A stretch of 35,723 nucleotides of DNA from SAR324 cluster bacterium (GTDB lineage: Bacteria; SAR324; NAC60-12): positions 1 to 35,723 of the forward strand of contig JADGAT010000053.1 in NCBI GenBank assembly GCA_015231885.1, given 5' to 3'. Every line of letters begins with the position of its first letter. The stretch's first letter is position 1. A model generated the notes under the pieces. The model was not told the origin of the DNA. It worked only from the letters and a program-made list of their open reading frames with translations, and ran no database searches. Shown here piece by piece: positions 17,550 to 26,245 of the stretch. The translations under genes were made by a program, and so were the position numbers.

Positions 17550-18593
17550 TCAATTGTAATACTGAGCTGTTTTATGAACCTCCCGCGTATTTTTAATGAT
17601 ATCTTTTAACACATCCGGAGTGACCGCCTGTTTGGGATCATCACCAATGCCCTGTTTCGGTTGAATATGGCATTCAATGATCAATCCATCGGCACCATAA
17701 GCGGTTGCTGCTAAACAAACACGGGGAACATAAAGTGCTTTTCCAACAGAGTGAGAAGGATCGACTATCACAGGCGCCCACGTTTTCTCTTTTAACAAGG
17801 GAGTGATTGACTCATCTGGATGGTTTCGATATCCATCCATCGTGGGTAGTGTTCCACGAGGGCATAAAAGAATATTGGGATTTCCATAAGAAACAATATA
17901 CTCTCCGGCAGCAATCAATTCGTCCATTTTCCCCATGTGGATGGAACGCTTGAGCAAAACAGCAACATTGGGATGATGCTGGACCATGTCTCCAATTTGT
18001 TTGAGCAGACCATAGTTGAGCGCGTTTCTCGCACCCACCTGCAAAATATCGACTCCTGCCTCCACAGCCAGTTTTAGCTGATCGGCATCCATCACTTCCG
18101 TAACAACGGGCAAGCCCGTTTTTTGTTTGGCCTCTATCAAAATATCAAGGCTTTTGGGATCTCCCTGAAACGAATGAGGCAAAGTTCTCGGCTTCCAAAC
18201 ACCACCTCGAAGCATATCAACTCCAGCTTCTTTCACAGCGGCTGCTGTTTCATGAAAAAGACCAGGGTTTGCCGGATCAATAGTGCATTGCCCCGCAATC
18301 ACACGGAAATTCCCCTGCCCAATGGTTTTGCCTCCAATTTTAATTTGATGTGCTTTTAGTTCATTGTCTTTATCCATCAGTTTGTAAGGACTCTGAATGG
18401 TATCAACCCGATCCACGTAATCCAATCCTTCAATACGATTGAACAGCAACTCATGACGCTCATCCCCGATCATTGCATAAATACTGCGATTGGTACCGCG
18501 GATTACCTGGATATTTATATTGAATTCACGGGTGATATTGATGATTTCCTGTAGTTGTTCGTCGGTCAGTCTATTGGCTTTTGGTATAATCAT
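17550..18593 (-). CDS. aroF: 3-deoxy-7-phosphoheptulonate (DAHP) synthase, type I-beta, divergent
   Basis: First enzyme of the shikimate pathway (PEP + erythrose 4-phosphate). About 347 residues from the ATG at 18593; a TTG 12 bases upstream is the alternative. An N-terminal ferredoxin-like/ACT-like regulatory part (about 1-75) precedes the TIM barrel, as in the Thermotoga-type enzyme. The substrate motif KPRT (in GGVWKPRTLPHSFQG) and QVGARNALNY are present, and all four expected metal ligands seem kept: Cys in AGQCTID, His in DPSHS, Glu in IIECH and Asp in the GDDPKQA region. Odd features are AGQCTID in place of the usual AGPCSxE, KRS for KRG and LCPRG for LCERG, so it is a divergent subfamily. 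It is probably still a DAHP synthase. Confidence 0.85.
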   Translation of the reverse strand: MIIPKANRLTDEQLQEIINITREFNINIQVIRGTNRSIYAMIGDERHELLFNRIEGLDYVDRVDTIQSPYKLMDKDNELKAHQIKIGGKTIGQGNFRVIAGQCTIDPANPGLFHETAAAVKEAGVDMLRGGVWKPRTLPHSFQGDPKSLDILIEAKQKTGLPVVTEVMDADQLKLAVEAGVDILQVGARNALNYGLLKQIGDMVQHHPNVAVLLKRSIHMGKMDELIAAGEYIVSYGNPNILLCPRGTLPTMDGYRNHPDESITPLLKEKTWAPVIVDPSHSVGKALYVPRVCLAATAYGADGLIIECHIQPKQGIGDDPKQAVTPDVLKDIIKNTREVHKTAQYYN

Positions 18594-18861
18594 GTTGTCT
18601 TTCAATCAGTTGGGTAAAACTGGTTCTGCGGCCTTTTTAGGATGTCATCCGGCATGTGTTTCTTGTGCGGAAAGAGATTTTTCAGTCAACGTAAGAGGTT
18701 TCTCATCGGAGAGAAAACAAGGATAGCAGGTTACAGCAATCTAATGGGATTACAAGAAAAATTTTGCCCTATGGACTCAAGAAAAAGTATTGTGAGCAGA
18801 CGGGATGGACGATTCGCTGCGGTAAGAGTTCCTGTGGCAGAAAATAAATTCAAGCATATTT

Positions 18862-19050
18862 TTACATACAGGCAATGGCAAGATGGCGGTCATAGACAAC
18901 CTTGGCAATTTCTTCCGTTGGGCAGGCTGCTACGTACAAATACTCAATGCCTTCTTTCTTTTGGACATTATTGCGAGTGATTATTTTTTTTCCCGAATGC
19001 TTGTCCACATAACAATAAAATGATTTGTAGTGATATGACCTTCCAAACAT
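18862..19050 (-). CDS. Small hypothetical protein (62 residues)
   Basis: A longer open frame reaches 19176, but the ATG at 19050 has a clear GAGG ribosome site 4-5 bases upstream, so I start there. The protein is Tyr/Lys-rich with segments YHYKSFYCYVDKHSGKKI and YLYVAACPTEEIAKVVYDRH; the second reads like the end of a small alpha/beta domain. I do not recognise a family. It is flanked by a repeat at 19184. The 268 bp between it and the DAHP synthase gene hold no other gene that I can support. Confidence 0.45.
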   Translation of the reverse strand: MFGRSYHYKSFYCYVDKHSGKKIITRNNVQKKEGIEYLYVAACPTEEIAKVVYDRHLAIACM

Positions 19051-19183
19051 ATTACCTCTATTTGTTGATGTGCTACAATTTTGCTTTTTATGCAGAATCT
19101 GACTGCTTTTTATGCAGCTTTGTACTAATTCAAGGGCAGTGTAACTTTCATATTTGTAAATGCAAAAATCATACATTTATTTT

Positions 19184-19268
19184 TTAGGAAGGTGAAAATA
19201 ATAACATGCGAAAGTTGCGCAGAAGATCGTTGAAAAGACAAGCGGGCTGGCTAAGTTATTGTTTGATT
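19184..19268 (+). repeat. Dispersed repeat copy with the hairpin deleted
   Basis: Matches the start of the copy at 20331 (TTAGGAA...GAAAATAATAACAT.CGAAAGTT), then jumps to the GATCGTTGAAAAGACAAG part and the GTTTGA tail. The jump falls at CGCAGAA, which occurs twice in the full copy, so the central palindrome was probably lost by recombination or slippage between these 7-bp direct repeats. Confidence 0.7.
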
Positions 19269-19318
19269 GACAAAGTCTTCCGCAAGCATCAGTGATGGGA
19301 TAGTAGTGACGCTTATGT

Positions 19319-20101
19319 TTATTTCACTTTGCTGCGAAAATCTGCTTTCCGTTTTTCATTGAACGCTGCAACGCCTTCTTTGGATTCTTCGGTCTGGTAA
19401 AACAGGTGCACACCTTGCAATCCAAGGAACGCCAATCCTCGTTGATGCTCGGTATCAGCATTGAAAGCCCGTTTGGCCAGAGCAATCGCTGTTGGACTGT
19501 TTGCCAGAATTTCTTCGCACCATTGCTGGACTTCAGCATCCAGTTGATCCGCAGGCACGACTTTATTGACCAGGCCCATTGCCAATGCTTCCTGGGCCGA
19601 ATACCGACGGCACAAGTACCAGATTTCACGTGCTTTCTTTTCTCCGACAATGCGGGACAGGTAGGCCGTGCCAAATCCTGGGTCCACCGAACCGACCTTG
19701 GGCCCGACTTGCCCTAATGAAGCGGTTTCAGAGGCAATGGAGAGGTCACACAGGGTTGCCAGTACATTTCCTCCTCCAATGGCATATCCATTGATTCGTG
19801 CAATGACCGGCTTGGGGATATCACGGATCACACTTTGCAAGCTCTCCAGCGGCAAACCAATGGTCCCTTTTCCATCGTAGGAACCGCTATGGGCGGATTG
19901 ATCGCCTCCAGTACAAAAGGCGCGGTCCCCTGCACCTGTAAGGACCATCACCCCAATGGACTTGTCCCAGCCTCCCTTATTGAAAGCATGGATCATTTCT
20001 TCACAGGTTTGTGAACGGAATGCGTTCATTTTATCAGGGCGATTGATCGTGATGGTGCCAATTCCATTTTTTTCTTCATACAAAATGTCTTCGTAGTTCA
20101 T
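19319..20101 (-). CDS. badI: 2-ketocyclohexanecarboxyl-CoA hydrolase (BadI-like, crotonase superfamily)
   Basis: A 260-residue crotonase-fold enzyme. It resembles BadI, the ring-opening hydrolase of the alicyclic branch of anaerobic benzoate degradation, and its close relative MenB. Diagnostic stretches are NRPDKMNAFR, GAGDRAFCTGGDQSAHSGSYDG, GLPLESLQSVIRDIPKPVIA, NGYAIGGGNVLATLCDL (oxyanion hole) and GQVGPKVGSVDPGFGTA, then EKKAREIWYLCRRYS. Segments such as YDGKGTIGLP and GGGNVLAT fit BadI better than MenB. A ribosome site AAAGG lies 7 bases upstream. No other ring-degradation or menaquinone gene is next to it, so the pathway role in this organism is uncertain: BadI activity is likely, MenB-like activity possible. 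Confidence 0.75.
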   Translation of the reverse strand: MNYEDILYEEKNGIGTITINRPDKMNAFRSQTCEEMIHAFNKGGWDKSIGVMVLTGAGDRAFCTGGDQSAHSGSYDGKGTIGLPLESLQSVIRDIPKPVIARINGYAIGGGNVLATLCDLSIASETASLGQVGPKVGSVDPGFGTAYLSRIVGEKKAREIWYLCRRYSAQEALAMGLVNKVVPADQLDAEVQQWCEEILANSPTAIALAKRAFNADTEHQRGLAFLGLQGVHLFYQTEESKEGVAAFNEKRKADFRSKVK

Positions 20102-20212
20102 TTCGCGGCCTTTCTTTAATCAATACAGTCGATGGTTTTTCTGTATTATTTTTATGGTTGTTCATTTAAATCGGGATACACCTGACTGGCGCATCAGATT
20201 ACTTTTTCCTGG

Positions 20213-20233
20213 ATTCCGGGTCAAGCCCGGAAT
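20213..20233. repeat. Short intergenic palindrome (ATTCCGGG/CCCGGAAT)
   Basis: A perfect 8-bp inverted repeat with a 5-nt loop (TCAAG), in the wider context GGATTCCGGGTCAAGCCCGG followed by AATGACA. Similar sequences are common dispersed intergenic repeats in many proteobacteria. It lies in the 445-bp spacer between badI and the hybrid kinase, which otherwise holds only the repeat at 20331-20493. Confidence 0.6.
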
Positions 20234-20330
20234 GACAAAAATAAAGGAAATCAAAATCCCGCTACTATTAAAAGGATAAGTCGATCTTAAAAATAGAGTT
20301 TGTCTGGCAATCGCTGTTTTTTTTTGATAC

Positions 20331-20493
20331 TTAGGAAAGCGAAAATAATAACATACGAAAGTTCCGCAGAATTTTCATCGAGGTTCAAGGCGTTTTATCA
20401 GGCGCATAGCAAGCTATGTAACCGATAAAGCAACGCAGAAGATCGTTGAAAAGACAAGTAGATTTGCAAAGTTCTTGTTTGAGCATTCCTTAA
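20331..20493 (+). repeat. Palindromic dispersed repeat, subfamily 1, full copy (MITE-like)
   Basis: About 163 bp. The ends are imperfect inverted repeats (TTAGGAAAGCGAAAATAATAAC at the left; reverse complement of the right end begins TTAAGGAATGCTCAAACAAG). The centre forms a long hairpin: TTTATC (20394-20399)/GATAAA (20424-20429), 5-nt internal loops, CATAGC (20405-20410)/GCTATG (20413-20418) and a 2-nt cap. It carries no coding sequence. Nearly the same sequence occurs in inverted orientation at 35610-35723. It ends 53 bp before the start of the signalling island. Confidence 0.8.
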
Positions 20494-20546
20494 GATGTTT
20501 CATACTGCCGTAGAGACTCATTCAAAAGGAGAAGGACTGAAAACCC

Positions 20547-23500
20547 ATGAAAGATTCCATTTTATTCAGACTGATTATTTTTTCTGCACTCCTTGTCATC
20601 ACGACCGGAGTCGGAATTGGGTACATCAGCAATGACATCTACCAGGAAGCTTTCATTACAGAAAAGCTGGGGCATCTGGAAGAAGAAAATCACCAGCAAA
20701 GCCTGCATCTGGTGCTGGCCATCCAGACCCTGCGAAGCGATATTGCCTTCCTTTCCAAAATGCCTCCAATCCAAGGAATCATTCGGACACAAAAAGCAGG
20801 AGGAACAGACCCTCATGGAGGTGCGACAGAAGAAGTATGGAACAATCATTTAACTATCATTTTTCAGGAATTTCTGGCGGTCAAACCAGAATATATCCAG
20901 GTTCGCTACATTGGTTTAGCTGACCAGGGGCGTGAGCTGGTTCGTGTGGAAAAACAGGAATCTTCTGTTCAGGTCATTCCACAAAAAAGGCTTCAGCAGA
21001 AATTGGCTGAACCTTACATGCAGGAAGTGCTTCAACTGAAGCCTGGTCAAATTTATCTTTCCAAAATAAACCTCAACCGAGAAAATGGCAAAATTGTAGA
21101 ACCTCATCAGCCGGTAATACGGGTAGCTACCCCTATCTACGCAGAAACGGGAAAAATATTTGGTGTTGTTGTGATCAACATGAGCATGCAATCGGTTTTT
21201 GCAGAAATCCAAAATTCGATTCATAGCTCGATTTCTCCTTATCTGGTGAATAATGCCGGACATTATCTATTCCATCCAGATCCTAAACTCTCCTTTGCTT
21301 TTGAGTTGGGCAAAGCCTCTTTAATTTTTGAACAAATTCCGCAATTAAAAAAAATGTTTGTGTCCGAAAATCTGGATCAAGATCTGGTATTTATTGACAA
21401 GCAACTGGGAAAAGCGATTCATTTTCATAAGATATTATTTGACCCGAGCCATCCAGAACGCTTTTTGGGGCTGTTGCTGGAAACATCAACAGAAGATTTT
21501 TTAGCAGATGCTCATGTTCTAGAAATCCAGAGTTTTACTACAGTGCTGATATTGATTTTTCTGGGATGCCTCATTGCATATGCCATTGTTTACCGGTTGA
21601 TTTATCCGCTTAAAAGCATTACAGAATCCGCCAATATGGTTGCTGAGGGAAATTATGACATCGAACTGTCTTTTTCTAAAAAAGGAGAAGTTGGGACACT
21701 CGCCCATGCTTTCAAAGTCATGATTGGAAGGATCAAACGCCGTACTGAAATGCTCGAAGAAAACGAAGCAAGAACCCATGCCATTGTCCATACGGCAGTG
21801 GATGCGATCATCACCATCAGCGAACGCGGCATGGTCGATTCGTTCAATCAGGCAGCAGAAAACATGTTTGGTTATACCCAGGAAGAGGTGATCGGGCAGA
21901 ATGTCAACATGCTCATGCCGTCTCCCGACCGGGAGCAGCATGATGGCTACCTGGATAATTATTTGAAAACAGGAAATGCCAAGATCATTGGTATTGGAAG
22001 GGTGGTCACAGCACAGCGTAAAGATGGTTCTGTTTTTCCTATCGAACTGTCTGTGAGCGAAGTCCATTTTAAAAAGACTCGCATGTTCACCGGGATTATC
22101 AAAGATCTCACACAACAGAAGATGATGGAAGCGGAGCTGCGTACCAACGAAGAAAAATACCGTATCCTGTTTCAAACGATGCTCCAGGGCGTCGTTTATC
22201 AAGATGCCCAGGGGCAAATCATTGATGCCAATCCTGCTGCTGAAAAAACACTGGGGCTGTCCATCGATCAAATGAAGGGAGTCAGTTCCATCGATCCCAG
22301 GTGGCAAACCATTCATGAAGATGGGTCTGATTTCCCTGGAGAAACCCATCCTGCAATGGCAGCCTTGCACACAGGGGAACATGTGAAAGATGTCATCATG
22401 GGCGTGTTCCATCCTCAGGAAGATCAATATCGATGGATCTTGATCAATGCAATCCCTCTGTTTAAAGAGGATGAGAAGCAACCTTACCAGGTTTATACAA
22501 CCTTCACTGATATCACAGAACGTAGACAAATGGATCTCTATCTTCTGGAAGCAAAAGAGAAGGCCGAAGCAGCCAGCCTTGCCAAATCCCAGTTTTTAGC
22601 AAACATGAGTCATGAAATCCGCACCCCCCTCAATGCCATTGTCGGCTTCAGCCAGATTCTGCTCAATCATAAAGACCAGCAGACCTTGCCGCAGGACTTT
22701 AAAGACTATTTGAAAAGTATTGACACCGCAGGAAAAAATCTTTCTGAGTTGATCAACAACATCCTCGATCTCTCCAAAATTGAATCAGGAAAGATGACCC
22801 ATAGTGAGGAAAGTCTGAATCTAAAACAATTGTTCATGGGAATTTATTATATCCACCGGTCCCTGGCCCGGGAAAAGAATTTGCAATATACCTATCAGCT
22901 GGATCCTGAGCTGCCGGAATTTATCAATTCGGACCGCACCAAGCTGAATCAGATTTTGACAAATCTGGTTTCCAATGCCATCAAGTTCACGGCTACAGCT
23001 GACCGAACCGAGACAAAAAAAGTTTCTCTGCGGGCCTCCAAAAAGGAAGGCATGCTGCTGCTGCAGGTGATTGATGAAGGAATTGGGATACCCGAAGAAC
23101 AGCAATCGACCATTTTTGAAGCGTTTGAGCAAGCCGATGGTTCTATTACCCGTCGATTTGGAGGAACAGGCCTAGGATTGTCTATAACCAAACGAATGGT
23201 AGAGTTGCTGGGCGGTAGAATGGAGGTCAAAAGCAAGCCCGATGAAGGCTCGACCTTCTCTGTCTGGATTCCTCTAAAAACGGCTTCTGTTGTAGTTGTT
23301 CAAAAACTGACAACAACTCACAATTTTTCAAAAGACAATGTGATTTTGGTGGTAGAAGACAATCCCATGAACCAGCAAATGATCACCACGATGCTGGAAA
23401 GTTTTGGGGGGCAGATTCATCTTGCTAATAATGGAGGAGAAGGGATACAAAAGGCCATTCAACTGGAAAAAAAAGGAACGCCCCCCGACTTGATTTTGAT

Positions 23501-24278
23501 GGATATCCACATGCCGGGAATGGATGGGATCACAGCAACTCAACGACTGCAGCAGCTCCCTCAATTGGCTGATATTCCTGTTGTTGCTCTTTCTGCTGAC
23601 GCTTTCAATGAACAGCAAAAGGCAGCACGTGCCAGCGGCATGACGGATTATCTGACCAAACCGGTTGATCAGGAGAAGCTCATCGAGGTTTTGGCTGCTT
23701 ATCTGAAGCAGGATCATTTGCAAAAAACAAAGCCTGAGGCTGCCGCTCCTGTGAAACAGCCTGTGTGTCCCTTGCCGGATTCGCTCCGCCGGCAATTGCT
23801 GGAAGAGCTGGAAGAGCTGGAAAAATTTCCTGTCTATTATGTGAATGAAATCGTGAAACTGGCAGAAAAAATGATGGGCATGTGTGAAGGAAAAGATGTC
23901 TCATGTTCTGCCGATCTGAATACTTTGATGGAAGCAGTCTCTCAGGGAAATGAAAAATCATTTTTATCTTCAATCGCAGATCTGAAAAATAGTTTAGGGA
24001 ACTCTGGTATGAAATTACCTCGTGCCTCCGAGTTGCTGCTGCTCCTGGAAGAAGAAATCCGACCGGATTGGGAAGCACTTTGTGAAGTTGTGATCATTGA
24101 TGAAGTGGAAGAATTTGCAAAAAAAATACAATCAATGGGCAACGAATATCAGTATCCCACTCTCGAAAAATGGGGAGATGATCTGCTGTTACAAGCACAT
24201 TCGTTTGATGTGGAGCGCTTGAATAGAACATTGCAGACATTTCCTGAAATTTGTCAGACCGTTAAATCGTTCATTTAA
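20547..24278 (+). CDS. Membrane hybrid sensor histidine kinase (dCache-HAMP-PAS-PAS-HisKA-HATPase-REC)
   Basis: A 1243-residue inner-membrane kinase and the first gene of an eight-gene run. TM1 is at about 6-27, a large dCache-like periplasmic sensor (about 30-325, with [20 protein letters not shown]) comes next, then TM2 (about 328-350) and HAMP (about 350-405). Two PAS domains (about 408-525 and 533-660) precede HisKA with SHEIRTP (His689), a HATPase (about 795-910; SNAIKFT, DEGIGIP, GTGLGLS) and an intact receiver (about 930-1055; VVEDN, Asp986 in LMDIHMP, LTKP). The last about 180 residues form a two-part extension shared with the kinase at 26246: LPDSLRRQ...FPVYYVNEI...CEG, then a W...IDE..EFA...WG domain. 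There is no HPt-type His motif. AAGGAG lies upstream of the ATG, slightly far. The sensed ligand is unknown. Confidence 0.93.
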   Translation: MKDSILFRLIIFSALLVITTGVGIGYISNDIYQEAFITEKLGHLEEENHQQSLHLVLAIQTLRSDIAFLSKMPPIQGIIRTQKAGGTDPHGGATEEVWNNHLTIIFQEFLAVKPEYIQVRYIGLADQGRELVRVEKQESSVQVIPQKRLQQKLAEPYMQEVLQLKPGQIYLSKINLNRENGKIVEPHQPVIRVATPIYAETGKIFGVVVINMSMQSVFAEIQNSIHSSISPYLVNNAGHYLFHPDPKLSFAFELGKASLIFEQIPQLKKMFVSENLDQDLVFIDKQLGKAIHFHKILFDPSHPERFLGLLLETSTEDFLADAHVLEIQSFTTVLILIFLGCLIAYAIVYRLIYPLKSITESANMVAEGNYDIELSFSKKGEVGTLAHAFKVMIGRIKRRTEMLEENEARTHAIVHTAVDAIITISERGMVDSFNQAAENMFGYTQEEVIGQNVNMLMPSPDREQHDGYLDNYLKTGNAKIIGIGRVVTAQRKDGSVFPIELSVSEVHFKKTRMFTGIIKDLTQQKMMEAELRTNEEKYRILFQTMLQGVVYQDAQGQIIDANPAAEKTLGLSIDQMKGVSSIDPRWQTIHEDGSDFPGETHPAMAALHTGEHVKDVIMGVFHPQEDQYRWILINAIPLFKEDEKQPYQVYTTFTDITERRQMDLYLLEAKEKAEAASLAKSQFLANMSHEIRTPLNAIVGFSQILLNHKDQQTLPQDFKDYLKSIDTAGKNLSELINNILDLSKIESGKMTHSEESLNLKQLFMGIYYIHRSLAREKNLQYTYQLDPELPEFINSDRTKLNQILTNLVSNAIKFTATADRTETKKVSLRASKKEGMLLLQVIDEGIGIPEEQQSTIFEAFEQADGSITRRFGGTGLGLSITKRMVELLGGRMEVKSKPDEGSTFSVWIPLKTASVVVVQKLTTTHNFSKDNVILVVEDNPMNQQMITTMLESFGGQIHLANNGGEGIQKAIQLEKKGTPPDLILMDIHMPGMDGITATQRLQQLPQLADIPVVALSADAFNEQQKAARASGMTDYLTKPVDQEKLIEVLAAYLKQDHLQKTKPEAAAPVKQPVCPLPDSLRRQLLEELEELEKFPVYYVNEIVKLAEKMMGMCEGKDVSCSADLNTLMEAVSQGNEKSFLSSIADLKNSLGNSGMKLPRASELLLLLEEEIRPDWEALCEVVIIDEVEEFAKKIQSMGNEYQYPTLEKWGDDLLLQAHSFDVERLNRTLQTFPEICQTVKSFI

Positions 24279-24283
24279 AAAAT

Positions 24284-24880
24284 ATGAAAGTTTCTACAGA
24301 ATTACAGGATGTCATCACCGAGGTTTTTAACATTGGAGTAGGGAGGGCCGCCGCCTCTCTTTCTGAGATGCTGGGCTTGCTGATTGAAATGGATGCTCCT
24401 GAAATAATGTTCATGACTCGTCCAACTTTTGAAGAATATGCCAGGGCGCGACAGGGGAAATATGTGTGCATTGAACAAAGCATTCATGGTGAAATGGAAG
24501 GGGTGGGCACCCTCTCTTTTCCCCTGGATAAGGGAAAAACCCTGGTGGATACCATCATGAATGTGTCGTCTTCCAACCTTGAATTCAGTGCTGTCGAAAC
24601 CGAAGCCATTCAGGAAGTGGGCAATATCATCATCAATAGTGTTGGTGCCTCCTTTGATAATGTGATAGGCTTGGATCTCATTTATGATGTCCCTGAGGTT
24701 GCCTTTTTAGACACGCCGACTCCCATCAAAAAACAGTCTGCTGCCAAAGACAACTTTTATATGATGGCAACCACATCCATCAAGACGGTGGATTTTGATA
24801 TTGAAGGCACGCTCAATTTGATGTTTGCCTATGCTGATTTAGAAACCGTGGAAAAAATTGTGAAACATCAAAATGAGTGA
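24284..24880 (+). CDS. CheC-like phosphatase
   Basis: A 198-residue protein with the internal two-fold symmetry of CheC. The two active-site motifs are both intact: E13-x2-N16 in ITEVFNIGVG and E111-x2-N114 in IQEVGNIIIN. CheC-family proteins remove phosphate from CheY-type receivers; a stand-alone receiver is encoded two genes downstream. It starts 5 bp after the hybrid kinase stop and overlaps the next gene by 8 bp, so it is certainly in the same transcript. It is a tandem paralog of the next gene's N-terminal domain. There is no chemoreceptor, CheA, CheW or CheD here, so the target may be one of the many receiver domains of the island rather than a flagellar CheY (inferred). Confidence 0.85.
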   Translation: MKVSTELQDVITEVFNIGVGRAAASLSEMLGLLIEMDAPEIMFMTRPTFEEYARARQGKYVCIEQSIHGEMEGVGTLSFPLDKGKTLVDTIMNVSSSNLEFSAVETEAIQEVGNIIINSVGASFDNVIGLDLIYDVPEVAFLDTPTPIKKQSAAKDNFYMMATTSIKTVDFDIEGTLNLMFAYADLETVEKIVKHQNE

Positions 24881-25835
24881 ACACATGGAAATTGAACTAT
24901 CAGAACAGTTGAAAGACATGCTGTCAGAGGTCTTTCATATTGGTGTAGGACGTGCTGCTGCTGCTCTTTCTGAGATGCTGGATCAAACCATTGAAATGGA
25001 GGTGCCGGACCTTCATTTTTTTGATCATGATAACCTGTTGAAACTTTCCGATAAATTAAAAGGGAACTACATCTGCGTGGGACAAAGGATTTATGGGGAT
25101 TTGGAAGGAATGGGATGTCTCTCGTTTCCGGTCTTGAAGGGAAAAACCCTGGTGGACAACTTGCTGAATACCTCTATCCCCGGTTCAGAATTCGGTCCTC
25201 TGGAAATGGAAGCCATTCAGGAAGTCGGAAACATTGTGGTCAATGCCGTAGGCGCGGCATTCGACAATGTGGTTGGCCTGGAAATCCAATATGATGTGCC
25301 CGAAGTTATGCTTTTGGATTCCCCTTTTCTGCTGGAAAATCAGGAAGAAGACAGTTTTTACACCTTTGCCAATACCTCGCTTCGTGCCAAAGAATCCAAT
25401 GTCGAAGGCTTTTTGAATATGGTCTTTGCCTACAGCAGCTTCAAAGTGTTTGAAACCATTATAGGGACCAGTGAAGAAATGTCCAAACGATTTGGAGAAT
25501 TGCTGCTGGAAGCCCATTACATTACAGGAGAAGCACTCGAAGAAGCATTGGCCCTCCAAAGCAAATCCAAACAATTCATTGGAGAACTGTTCATTGAACG
25601 CGGCTATATCACCGCAGAACAGAGAGACCAGATTCTGGAAAGTAAAAAATATCAGGAACAAAGCAAAAAATTTGGAGAGGCATTGATTGCGGAAAATTGT
25701 ATCACGCCTGAGCAGCTGCAGGAAGTTTTAGAAACCCAAAGGCTCTCAAAAAGTTTATTGGGAGAAATTCTGGTGTCGCTGGGGCATCTCAACAAAAATT
25801 CTCGTGATGAAATTGCAGCAAAACAAAAGAAATGA
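24873..25835 (+). CDS. CheC-like domain fused to tandem MshEN-like repeats
   Basis: A 320-residue protein. Residues 1 to about 200 are a CheC-like domain: the first active-site motif is altered (E19-x2-His22 instead of Asn, in SEVFHIGVG), the second is intact (E117-x2-N120). Residues 206-318 are four 24-residue units of the form G-E-x-L...IT.EQ...L..Q. They are arranged as two pairs with exactly 5 residues within each pair (206-229/235-258 and 266-289/295-318). That 24-5-24 layout is the signature of MshEN domains, which bind c-di-GMP in type II/IV secretion ATPases. The opening RFG and KFG resemble the RLG motif, but the second unit of each pair starts with FIG or LLG, so binding is uncertain. 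No ATPase domain is present. A role as a second-messenger-gated phosphatase is inferred. Confidence 0.8.
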   Translation: MSEHMEIELSEQLKDMLSEVFHIGVGRAAAALSEMLDQTIEMEVPDLHFFDHDNLLKLSDKLKGNYICVGQRIYGDLEGMGCLSFPVLKGKTLVDNLLNTSIPGSEFGPLEMEAIQEVGNIVVNAVGAAFDNVVGLEIQYDVPEVMLLDSPFLLENQEEDSFYTFANTSLRAKESNVEGFLNMVFAYSSFKVFETIIGTSEEMSKRFGELLLEAHYITGEALEEALALQSKSKQFIGELFIERGYITAEQRDQILESKKYQEQSKKFGEALIAENCITPEQLQEVLETQRLSKSLLGEILVSLGHLNKNSRDEIAAKQKK

Positions 25836-25858
25836 GATCATGCTTATTGAGGAAAACT

Positions 25859-26233
25859 ATGAAAATACTGGTAATTGATGATTCTGGATTTTCCAGGATG
25901 CAGATGAAAAACATACTCAAACAAGTGGCGCCTGATGCTCAAATTCTGGAAGCCGATGGGGCGCAAAAAGCGATGGACCTTTACGATCAGGAAATGCCGG
26001 AGCTGGTGCTGACTGATCTGGTGATGCCTGAAATCAAAGGGGATGCGGTCGTCAGGCATGTGCGTTCTAAAAATTCGGACTCCTTTGTTGCCGTCGTCAG
26101 TGCCAACGTGCAGGACAGGGTCCAGGAGGAAATGAAAGAATTGGGCGCCGACTACTTTCTGGAAAAACCCATCAAATTGGAAAAAGTGCAGGCCGTGTTT
26201 GCTGCTTATGAACAAAAAAATAATATTTCTTAA
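25859..26233 (+). CDS. Stand-alone CheY-like response regulator
   Basis: A single receiver domain of 124 residues with the acidic pair in VIDDSGFSR, phosphoacceptor Asp53 in LTDLVMPEIKG and the Lys in LEKPIKL; no output domain. I start at the ATG at 25859, which has GAGG 6 bases upstream, rather than at an in-frame ATG at 25832 that overlaps the preceding gene. Its position after two CheC-like genes suggests it is their substrate, and the flanking hybrid kinases are candidate phosphate donors (inferred). It could be a phosphate shuttle or sink, or bind a motor or other partner. Confidence 0.88.
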   Translation: MKILVIDDSGFSRMQMKNILKQVAPDAQILEADGAQKAMDLYDQEMPELVLTDLVMPEIKGDAVVRHVRSKNSDSFVAVVSANVQDRVQEEMKELGADYFLEKPIKLEKVQAVFAAYEQKNNIS

Positions 26234-26245
26234 TAAAAACTGCAA

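Noticed and set aside
18642..18980. A 112-residue plus-strand open frame
   Set aside because: It overlaps the minus-strand 62-residue gene, lacks family features and has no clear ribosome site.
21519..22529. A 336-residue minus-strand open frame inside the hybrid kinase gene
   Set aside because: Composition rich in His, Phe and Cys is typical of an antisense shadow; the plus strand has continuous PAS-domain coding.
24284..26233. The CheC/CheC/CheY trio as a flagellar chemotaxis operon
   Set aside because: No chemoreceptor, CheA, CheW, CheR, CheB, CheD or flagellar gene is present; the neighbours are hybrid kinases and partner-switch proteins.
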